DNA from: Candidatus Brocadiaceae bacterium
Lineage (GTDB): Bacteria > Planctomycetota > Brocadiia > SM23-32
Direction: 5' to 3'
Length of the DNA: 11,434 bases
Assembly (NCBI GenBank): GCA_003551785.1
Contig: PUNP01000096.1
Coordinates: 1 to 11,434, forward strand
The first letter of the stretch is position 1. Each line of letters begins with the position of its first letter. The position numbers and the translations under genes are program-made. The notes under the pieces were generated by a model. That model saw only the letters and a list, made by a program, of their open reading frames with translations, was not told where the DNA came from and did no database searches. Shown piece after piece: positions 1 to 5,397 of the stretch.

Positions 1-121
1 ACAGCGGTATTTAGGGTAACAGTGCATAACATTTCAGGCAGTCCTTCAACTTTGCGGATGTATTAATGATCAAGAAGGTTTTGGCATTAAAGATCATCGC
101 GAACAGAGTTGCTTATTTCTG

Positions 122-176
122 GTTGCTGGTAAAAAAAGACAAGTCTGCAGCATACCAGTAACTAACAACCAGCAAC
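122..176. repeat. Inverted repeat with two alternative pairings
   Basis: The arm GTTGCTGGT at 122-130 is perfectly complementary to ACCAGCAAC at 168-176. An overlapping left arm, TTGCTGGTA (123-131), can instead pair with TACCAGTAA (153-161), giving nine pairs with one G-U. The two pairings exclude each other. Between the arms lies a small palindrome, AGAC-AA-GTCT. Function is unknown; no uridine tract follows, so an intrinsic terminator is not supported. Confidence 0.5.
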
Positions 177-196
177 TGATATCTCCTTATACTATA

Positions 197-225
197 AGTG
201 ATTACGATTCGTTTGCGCAATCACT
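197..225. repeat. Hairpin downstream of the beta-propeller gene
   Basis: AGTGATTACG (197-206) pairs with CGCAATCACT (216-225) over ten positions with one A-C mismatch, around a nine-base loop. It lies about 54 bases past the stop of the minus-strand gene ending at 279. It could end or protect that transcript, but no T-run follows on either strand, so it is not a classical intrinsic terminator. Confidence 0.4.
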
Positions 226-278
226 AACATCAACAAAGATGACAGAGAGCCACATTTTATCACCGTATGTATAGTCAA

Positions 279-1478
279 TCACATCGGGGACTCATCAATG
301 CCCACAACTACACCTTTTGGTGAAGCGAGACTGATGGTGAAATTGTTTCCATTGCCCGAAATGGCGATGATTTCCTCAGTGAGCGGGATTCTCATTTCTT
401 CTTCCCCTGAGGTTGGGTCTAACCTCAGCAATGCATTATCTGTTGAGATGAAGTAGAGTCCTCTCTCTCCGGCACCGATGAATTTTTTCGAGTCCGTATG
501 CGACCATATTTCTTGCGGTTCAGGGGTAAGGCGGATGAGAATGGATTCAGCACCTCTGGTAGTGATCAAGAGCAGGTCCTCATCTAAGAAGACTGGCGGG
601 GCGGTAATAGCGGAGCCTGTAGGGAATCTCCATTCTATATCTAAAGTTTTGACATCGGGTTTAGCGGCCAGGCATTTAAGGAAACCATCCTGCATGCCTA
701 AAAAAATCTTTCCTTTATTTATGGCTGGCCCGGAAGATATCGGGGTAGGTGTACGAGGTTGCCAGTAACGAACCACTCTGCCGTTATCAGGGTCAACTAC
801 TATCAGGCGTCGGTTGCTTGTGATGGCCAGAATATTGTTGTCGAAAGCTATCGGCTCTAAAGCGCCTCCATATACAGTGTTAGTCCATAATGGGGCACCG
901 GAGTCAATATCTAATTTGACAATGGCACCGGTCGCTGACCCGGCGATAAGAGAGCCGTTGAAGGGGAGCGGTCTTATATTCAGAGGTATACTGAGGGGCA
1001 AACGGCGCTTAATGTTTCCTGATTGAGCACTTATAACGAGTAAACTGCGAAAAGTGTGCAGGTAGATGTTTTCATTATCAGCAGTGGGTGGGGCGGTTAT
1101 GACATCTTTAAGGCGTGTGATGCCTAAAAGGTCGCCTGAATCAATGTTAACATGAAATACTCTTGCTTCGGGACTTTCGATAATTAAGCGATTTCGTAAA
1201 GCATCGAATCTTCTAAACTTGTCTTGACTTTTCACGTTTTCCCTAAGGTCTAAAGACCATTTAGCATTAAGACCGTATTCAGATAAGTCGGCCGGAGTGA
1301 TATTTTCAGCGAAAAATTGGACAGTCTGAGTTTCAGCATCGCGGGGGTGTTGTTCTTTATGTTCTAACTTTTCATCGGTGTCACCGTTAGAGGGTAAAGA
1401 TGGGCACCCCAAGCTTGCGAGGAGGATTACTGGTATGCAGAAAGACAGCGAAAGTTTAGAAAAGAAAGATGCTCTCAT
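279..1478 (-). CDS. Predicted lipoprotein with PQQ/BamB-like beta-propeller
   Basis: The protein has 399 residues. It begins with a basic n-region and a hydrophobic stretch (about 8-24) ending in ASLGC, so Cys25 is a plausible lipidation site, although the lipobox is imperfect (Ser, not Leu, at -3). The rest is a run of beta-rich repeats of PQQ/quinoprotein-like type, with segments such as VFHVNIDSGDLLG, IVKLDIDSGAPLW, LIVVDPDNGRVV and LLRLDPTSGEEE, typical of a seven- or eight-bladed propeller. In Gram-negatives such proteins are often exported and serve as scaffolds (BamB) or as uncharacterised envelope proteins; the tryptophan docking motifs of true PQQ enzymes are not clear. The start is supported by GGGAGA eight bases upstream. 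It is monocistronic here and divergent from mntP. Being a BamB orthologue is possible but unproven; only the fold and export are reasonably sure. Confidence 0.8.
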   Translation of the reverse strand: MRASFFSKLSLSFCIPVILLASLGCPSLPSNGDTDEKLEHKEQHPRDAETQTVQFFAENITPADLSEYGLNAKWSLDLRENVKSQDKFRRFDALRNRLIIESPEARVFHVNIDSGDLLGITRLKDVITAPPTADNENIYLHTFRSLLVISAQSGNIKRRLPLSIPLNIRPLPFNGSLIAGSATGAIVKLDIDSGAPLWTNTVYGGALEPIAFDNNILAITSNRRLIVVDPDNGRVVRYWQPRTPTPISSGPAINKGKIFLGMQDGFLKCLAAKPDVKTLDIEWRFPTGSAITAPPVFLDEDLLLITTRGAESILIRLTPEPQEIWSHTDSKKFIGAGERGLYFISTDNALLRLDPTSGEEEMRIPLTEEIIAISGNGNNFTISLASPKGVVVGIDESPM

Positions 1479-1528
1479 CTTGATATCTCCCGGTTGTATA
1501 AAAATGTTAATTGTAGTAAGTAGATTTG

Positions 1529-1667
1529 ATGTTAAGTCCTCATTGAACTACACATCTACTCCGAGCTAGTGGCATGCTGGCGGATGCCAGCGTTCCCGGC
1601 AGCGGCAAACGGCGGTTTCAGCATTCATGACTTAAAAAATGAGACGTGGTTCACCGAGGACTTACAT
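1529..1667. mobile_element. MITE-like element with imperfect terminal inverted repeats
   Basis: The left end reads ATGTTAAGTCCTC (1529-1541) and the right end GAGGACTTACAT (1656-1667), complementary except for one inserted base. Similarity continues inward: left ATTGAACTAC (1542-1551) matches the complement of the right arm, GGTGAACCAC, then ACATCT against GTCT. Arms total about 26 bases. The interior of roughly 85 bases is GC-rich compared with its surroundings and contains a perfect CTGGC-GGAT-GCCAG hairpin (1577-1590). No transposase is encoded, so this would be a non-autonomous element or a structured regulatory or RNA element. No clear target duplication was seen. It lies just upstream of the beta-propeller gene and may contribute its promoter. 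Confidence 0.5.
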
Positions 1668-1756
1668 TTGACAGGCTCATAGTTTCTCAACACTATTGTA
1701 CCCATCAAGGATTTCTTCTGAATAGTTTAGCAACTTAAGCAAATGATGTCAAATTT

Positions 1757-1800
1757 GTATTGCCTTTGATATTTTGTATTTCGCTCCGTATTGTCTTTGA
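1757..1800 (+). repeat. Paired direct repeats upstream of the mntP promoter
   Basis: GTATTGCCTTTGA (1757-1769) and GTATTGTCTTTGA (1788-1800) differ at one of 13 positions and are spaced 31 bases start to start, close to three helical turns. The second copy runs into the -35 hexamer of mntP. This is the arrangement expected of a regulator binding two sites on one DNA face, but it could also be a duplicated promoter piece. A third copy lies upstream of the PqaA-family gene. Confidence 0.45.
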
Positions 1801-1825
1801 CTATATGAACCTAAAGTTGTATTAT
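1797..1825 (+). promoter_or_regulatory. Sigma70-type promoter of mntP
   Basis: The -35 hexamer TTGACT (1797-1802) and the -10 hexamer TATTAT (1820-1825) are separated by 17 bases, each one mismatch from consensus. Transcription would start near 1832, leaving a leader of about 25 bases. Confidence 0.65.
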
Positions 1826-1831
1826 ATTTAA

Positions 1832-1846
1832 TTTAGCAAAACTAAA
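1832..1846. promoter_or_regulatory. Candidate operator over the mntP transcription start
   Basis: The palindrome TTTAG-CAAAA-CTAAA lies exactly at the predicted transcription start, where a repressor would block mntP. Arms with TTAG/CTAA resemble sites of the DtxR/MntR metal-sensor family, and a manganese exporter would suit such control, though exporters are often activated rather than repressed by Mn-MntR. The arms are only five bases, so the assignment is tentative. Confidence 0.35.
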
Positions 1847-1858
1847 ATAGGGGAAATG

Positions 1859-2404
1859 ATGACTTTTTTACAGATTTTGATGATAGCATTAGGCCTCTCG
1901 GCGGACTCTTTCGCCGTTTCAGCGACGGAGGGAGTTTTATTGAAGCATTCCCGGCATATCCACAGTTTGCGAGTGGCAATTATATTTGGGATTTGTCAGG
2001 GGACTCTGCCTGTTCTGGGATGGCTGGCTGGTGCTAACTTATATGAATATATAGATGATTTTGCTGATGGAGTAGCTTTTATCATCATTTGCATTATCGG
2101 CATTAAGATGATTCTGGGTGGTTTAAAATACAAGGATTACGAAAAGGAGTCAGGCCATAGCACCGGATATAAACTTTGGTTCTTGGGGGTCGCGGTGAGT
2201 ATAGATTCGATGGGGGTGGGGGTTAGCCTGGGGGTAGTTGGGGTCAGAATGTGGATGCCGGCTTTAATGATTGGTTCTGTTACAGCAGTAACCTGCGTTA
2301 TTGGTGTGCAGTTAGGCGACCGTATAGGCAGTAGAATAGGGGAAAAGGCCGAAATCATCGGGGGGGTAATCCTGCTGATTTTAGGCTTTTCTTTTCTGCT
2401 TTAG
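1859..2404 (+). CDS. mntP: Putative Mn(II) efflux pump, MntP family
   Basis: A small polytopic membrane protein of 181 residues (182 if the ATG at 1856 is used); MntP of E. coli has 188. Six hydrophobic helices can be traced. The family's internal duplication is visible: TM1 carries ALGLSADSFAVS and TM4 carries GVAVSIDSMGVGVSLG, each with the conserved aspartate needed for Mn export in the family (Asp17 and Asp117 in the 182-residue numbering). It would pump Mn(II) from the cytoplasm across the inner membrane. The start at 1859 is preferred because AGGGG (1849-1853) sits five bases before it, but only two before the ATG at 1856. It has its own promoter and appears monocistronic; the next gene begins 180 bases later. 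Confidence 0.9.
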   Translation: MTFLQILMIALGLSADSFAVSATEGVLLKHSRHIHSLRVAIIFGICQGTLPVLGWLAGANLYEYIDDFADGVAFIIICIIGIKMILGGLKYKDYEKESGHSTGYKLWFLGVAVSIDSMGVGVSLGVVGVRMWMPALMIGSVTAVTCVIGVQLGDRIGSRIGEKAEIIGGVILLILGFSFLL

Positions 2405-2482
2405 ATTTTTTATTAACAACGCACCTTTACTCATTGCAAACCTGTTGTGTTTTGATATATAATAGATGTTGGTTTTTTATAT

Positions 2483-2508
2483 GTGCTCAGTGAATCTTGG
2501 CTGGGCAC
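2483..2508. repeat. Inverted repeat upstream of the pil promoter
   Basis: GTGCTCAG (2483-2490) pairs with CTGGGCAC (2501-2508) over eight positions, one of them G-U, around a ten-base loop. No T-tract follows, so it is not a standard terminator for mntP. It is centred about 70 bases before the predicted sigma54 transcription start, near where an enhancer-binding activator could sit. Confidence 0.4.
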
Positions 2509-2538
2509 AATGGTGATGTGGGAATGGGTTCACAAATT

Positions 2539-2555
2539 TTGGTACAATCTTTGCG
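2539..2555 (+). promoter_or_regulatory. Sigma54-like -24/-12 promoter for the pil operon
   Basis: TTGGTACAATCTTTGCG aligns without gaps to the sigma54 consensus YTGGCACGRNNNTTGCW. It has the invariant GG (2541-2542) and GC (2553-2554) at the required ten-base separation and three mismatches elsewhere. Transcription would start near 2566, 19 bases before pilM. Sigma54 control is known for pilin genes in several bacteria. The embedded TACAAT (2543-2548) could instead be a sigma70 -10, but no matching -35 was found. Confidence 0.45.
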
Positions 2556-2584
2556 AATCATAGATTTAAAAGGGGTTTCTGTGT

Positions 2585-3598
2585 ATGTTAGGCATTGATT
2601 TCGGACATAAGTCAGTGAGAATAGTCGAGGTGGTGGATGGACGGGTTACGAATGCCTGCAAGGTTGATTATCCGCAAAATGAGCATGGAGAAGAGGCAGG
2701 TGACAGCAATGTTGCACAAGCTTTGCAGCGGGCCGTTAACAGTATAAAAGCTGCTAAAAAAGGGGCCTGGGGCAGCATTGCGGGCGCATCGGTTATAACC
2801 CACCTGACGAACTACCCCGGTATGGAGGAGTCAGAACTTGGCGGTGCCGTAAAATTGGAGGCAGAGCAATTTGTGTCCAGGGATTGGAGTGAAATGGATT
2901 TTGATTATCAAATTCTGGACAGAACCGAGGAGGGCGGCTACAGAGTGCTCTTTGTAACGGCTCCGAAAGAATTGAGCGATAAAAATATTACTTTGTTCAA
3001 AAAGGCAGACGTTTGCCCATCGGGAATGACCGTTGATTCGCTTGCTATAGCTACGGCGTTTTTAGGAGGGCCTGAGAAAGCTGGACAGGATGCTTATCAA
3101 GGGGTGACAGATGGAGCTATATTAGTTCACATTGGAGCCCAAATAACGAGCATTGCGCTTTTGGATAAAGGGAAAATAGTTGTGCTCCGGGACTTTACTT
3201 TCGGTGGCAATGATATAACCAAAAAATTGATGCAGGAATTCAACACTGATTTTGAGGATGCCGAGTCCATTAAAAAGCAGGGTGGGGACGGTATAGATAC
3301 ACGGGTCAAGGATGGGGTTGAGAGAGCTATCAGACCCCTTTCACAGCAAATTTCAATGACTATGGGGTATGAACGACGCAAAAGACATCTTGATAGCAGC
3401 AATGTTTTCCTGGCCGGTGGCGGTGCAAGGGCGCCTGGGCTGGCCGAATTGATCGGGAGTAAGTTTGGGGCTGATGTTGAGTTTATGGATCCTTTTTCCG
3501 GCTTGAAGGTTGAATGTGAATTGCCGCCGGATAATGAACTCAAATCCGATTATACCGTTGCAGTAGGGTGTGCCCTTATAGGTGGGAGGGGGGAATGA
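2585..3598 (+). CDS. pilM: Type IV pilus assembly protein PilM (actin-like ATPase)
   Basis: A cytoplasmic protein of 337 residues with the FtsA/actin-like fold of PilM, close to the usual length of about 350. In the family it binds nucleotide and the short N-terminal tail of PilN, tying the alignment platform to the cytoplasm. Visible motifs are the phosphate-1 loop MLGIDFGHKSVRIVEV at the N-terminus, a phosphate-2 region AILVHIGAQITSIALL (178-193) and the adenosine motif VFLAGGGARAPGL (274-286). The phosphate-2 loop reads HIG where the family usually has DIG (His182), which could weaken nucleotide hydrolysis. The start is preceded by AGGGG (2571-2575), nine bases away. It is first in a five-gene operon and its stop overlaps the pilN start (ATGA). 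Confidence 0.88.
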   Translation: MLGIDFGHKSVRIVEVVDGRVTNACKVDYPQNEHGEEAGDSNVAQALQRAVNSIKAAKKGAWGSIAGASVITHLTNYPGMEESELGGAVKLEAEQFVSRDWSEMDFDYQILDRTEEGGYRVLFVTAPKELSDKNITLFKKADVCPSGMTVDSLAIATAFLGGPEKAGQDAYQGVTDGAILVHIGAQITSIALLDKGKIVVLRDFTFGGNDITKKLMQEFNTDFEDAESIKKQGGDGIDTRVKDGVERAIRPLSQQISMTMGYERRKRHLDSSNVFLAGGGARAPGLAELIGSKFGADVEFMDPFSGLKVECELPPDNELKSDYTVAVGCALIGGRGE

Positions 3599-4179
3599 AA
3601 AACAGGATTAATCTTATACGGGACAGAGCGGAAGAACCCCGCACCCTTTTGGAAAAAATGTCATTAACTGTTTTGGTAACCCTTTTGATTGCATATGTTA
3701 TTACCTTTGGTCTCTCATTCTTCGTCGTGCGATCTTATTCAATCGAAACCTATTTTCTGAAAAATCGCATAGAGGGCTTCGAGCAAAGTTTACCGGCAAG
3801 GGAGCATGTATTTAGGGATGAAACTGAACGAGAGAAAGTTCTTGCCAATATTGAGAAACTGGAGCCGGCCGTGCAATTGTATGAACGACGTTGGGAATGG
3901 AATGGTATTCTGGATATCCTGAGAAATCACGTGCCCGAGGAAGTAGTTATTACTAATCTCAGCGGTAGGGCTTATGACAGGCTTCAGCTGCGGGGCGAAG
4001 CGTTGAAACCTGATGGGGGGGCACTTGAACAGATCAGAGGATTTGTGGAAGCGCTGGAAACCGATGCTTATTTTATGTCAATTTTTGACGATGTTGTCTG
4101 GAGGGGGTCCAGGAGTGTGCAGCGGCGAGAAGATGATCAAGCTATTATAGAATTCGATATCTATTGTGTTAAAAATTAA
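3595..4179 (+). CDS. pilN: Type IV pilus assembly protein PilN
   Basis: A bitopic inner-membrane protein of 194 residues. The short cytoplasmic tail MKNRINLIRD matches the PilM-binding INLxP-like motif of PilN. A membrane helix follows at about 23-45, then a coiled-coil segment and a periplasmic alpha/beta domain (from about 95, with VVITNLSGRAYDRLQLRGEAL). PilN pairs with PilO to link PilM to the secretin. A longer frame begins at 3568, but the ATG at 3595 is preferred: it overlaps the pilM stop in ATGA, follows a purine-rich GGGAGGGGGGA, and puts the INL motif at the usual position. Confidence 0.88.
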   Translation: MKNRINLIRDRAEEPRTLLEKMSLTVLVTLLIAYVITFGLSFFVVRSYSIETYFLKNRIEGFEQSLPAREHVFRDETEREKVLANIEKLEPAVQLYERRWEWNGILDILRNHVPEEVVITNLSGRAYDRLQLRGEALKPDGGALEQIRGFVEALETDAYFMSIFDDVVWRGSRSVQRREDDQAIIEFDIYCVKN

Positions 4180-4193
4180 TTACCCAATGCTCT

Positions 4194-4742
4194 ATGAATG
4201 TTGAGAAAACAACGCGTTTTTTTATATTTGCTTACCCCGTGTTCGTATTGGCTTTAGTCGCATGGGGATGGCTTAACTATCGTGATGTAGGTACTTTGCG
4301 TGAAAAACTGGATAATGTTAAGGATGCCGCCCGTCAGGAAGTGGAAAATGCCGAAGATGAACATCGGATAACAGGTAAAGATGTCGAACTGCTCAATATT
4401 ATTGCATCTCAATGGTCGGGTAAGCTTGAACGACGGGCCTCCGAAGTGCCGGTTATGCTCGATAGCCTGACACGAAACGTAAACGTTGATTTGAGCGATT
4501 ATCGGTCCTCAGGCAAAATGGTTGAGGAAACCACAGGTTACGTCTTTGAAGAGGGGGAATCTACTGTAAGGGGGACATTTTCACGCCTTTTGGCATTCCT
4601 TAATGTACTGGAAAATAACCCCGATTTTTACGTAGAAATTACTTCTGTCAACTTTAGGCCCGCCAGAGAAAACGCAGTCCATGAGATGAGGTTAGCTATG
4701 CGTGTTCTGTTAGATTCCGTTGATATAGAGGAGGAAGGGTGA
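4194..4742 (+). CDS. pilO: Type IV pilus assembly protein PilO
   Basis: A protein of 182 residues with an N-terminal membrane helix (about 8-28), a charged coiled coil (about 34-60) and a C-terminal periplasmic domain of the PilO ferredoxin-like type (FSRLLAFLNVLENNPDFYVEITSVNF, about 130-155). It would form a heterodimer with PilN. Identity rests on architecture, length and place between pilN and the PilP-like gene, since PilO sequences diverge strongly. It starts 14 bases after pilN with no recognisable Shine-Dalgarno sequence, so translation may be coupled to pilN. Its stop lies inside the start region of the next gene. Confidence 0.8.
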   Translation: MNVEKTTRFFIFAYPVFVLALVAWGWLNYRDVGTLREKLDNVKDAARQEVENAEDEHRITGKDVELLNIIASQWSGKLERRASEVPVMLDSLTRNVNVDLSDYRSSGKMVEETTGYVFEEGESTVRGTFSRLLAFLNVLENNPDFYVEITSVNFRPARENAVHEMRLAMRVLLDSVDIEEEG

Positions 4743-4744
4743 GT

Positions 4745-5392
4745 ATGGATGATAAACAGAAAAAACAAATGCTGGTAATGGGGGTATTACTGGTTGTTTT
4801 GGGCGGGGTATGGTATGTCGTTCTTTTCGGTTTTCCCCTTAACGGTAATACTTCACCTGTACGGCGTGTATCTGAGGTGGAGCCAGACACGGAAGATGCC
4901 TATAATGATTTTTCCGATGTTGACGTGATAGAACTGCTTGCTCGGGTTCAGACTGTTTTTGAAGACCAGACAGCGGCGGATGACATTGATTGGGAGGTTT
5001 GGGAAGGAAGAGATATTTTCGTTCGCCCACCCCTTCCAACAGAAGAGCAAGGGGTTGAGTTAAGTGAGCATGAAGAAGATAAGGAGCAAGAGGTTGATGA
5101 AAAGGAAGAAGATGGAGTGGAGAAGGATATTAGCGAAAAGGGAGTTGTTTCCCTAAAAGATGCAGCCGAGGCCGATGTGAAAGAAGTCCTGGAATTGATC
5201 GCTGATATTGAATTGTCCGGGATTATTTGGTCGCAGCAAGACCCGGTTGCTGTCATTAATAATGCCGTTGTGCGTGAGGGAGATGCTGTAAAAGAAGATG
5301 TCAATGTACAACGTATTACCCGTGAATCCGCTATTTTGACTGTGCATTATGATCAGGCCGAGATAAGCATGGAAATCCAACTGAATCCATAA
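4745..5392 (+). CDS. PilP/GspC-like inner-membrane protein
   Basis: A protein of 215 residues in the pilP position, but not a typical PilP lipoprotein. It has a membrane helix at about 9-29 and no lipobox. A very acidic, low-complexity linker follows (about 100-131, mostly Glu/Asp/Lys). The C-terminal domain (about 148-213, with LSGIIWSQQDPVAVINNAVVREG and VQRITRESAILTV in separate strands) resembles the HR domain of GspC and the beta domain of PilP, which contact the secretin's N-terminal domains. It would bridge PilN/PilO and the secretin. The ATG at 4745 is chosen because AGGAGG (4729-4734) ends ten bases before it; a GTG at 4739, overlapping the pilO stop, would add two residues and sits only four bases from that site. 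Confidence 0.72.
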   Translation: MDDKQKKQMLVMGVLLVVLGGVWYVVLFGFPLNGNTSPVRRVSEVEPDTEDAYNDFSDVDVIELLARVQTVFEDQTAADDIDWEVWEGRDIFVRPPLPTEEQGVELSEHEEDKEQEVDEKEEDGVEKDISEKGVVSLKDAAEADVKEVLELIADIELSGIIWSQQDPVAVINNAVVREGDAVKEDVNVQRITRESAILTVHYDQAEISMEIQLNP

Positions 5393-5397
5393 CTTCA

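Larger units (their letters stand above)
1..278. other. Intergenic region with inverted repeats, no convincing gene
   Basis: I see no supportable gene here. All frames are broken by stops and the longest open stretches are about 30 codons without a ribosome binding site. The region contains two inverted-repeat structures, listed separately, and lies downstream of the minus-strand lipoprotein gene, so it may hold that gene's transcript end. The left window edge prevents saying what flanks it. Confidence 0.6.
1479..1858. other. Divergent intergenic region with MITE-like element and mntP promoter
   Basis: These 380 bases separate the minus-strand beta-propeller gene from the plus-strand mntP. 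They hold a MITE-like palindromic element (1529-1667), two near-identical 13-base direct repeats (1757-1769 and 1788-1800), a sigma70-type promoter for mntP and a palindrome over its predicted transcription start. The motifs of the manganese riboswitch yybP-ykoY, often found before mntP genes, were not seen, and the predicted leader is too short to hold one. Confidence 0.6.

Noticed and set aside
66..161. A 31-codon plus-strand reading frame
   Set aside because: No ribosome binding site and no recognisable family. It overlaps the inverted-repeat region and short frames of this size are expected by chance.
478..1026. Two plus-strand frames opposite the beta-propeller gene
   Set aside because: They are shadows of a clear minus-strand gene with coherent repeats and a signal peptide; neither has a family signature.
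1556..1624. A 22-codon minus-strand frame inside the MITE-like element
   Set aside because: It lies wholly in a palindromic repeat with no ribosome binding site; the related motif near 11355 reads into different sequence, so no conserved peptide is supported.
1529..1667. Integron attC site
   Set aside because: A GTTAAGT core-like string is present, but the ends are in the wrong order and no matching RYYYAAC partner or cassette structure exists.
1479..1858. yybP-ykoY manganese riboswitch before mntP
   Set aside because: Its conserved motifs were not seen and the predicted leader is only about 25 bases.
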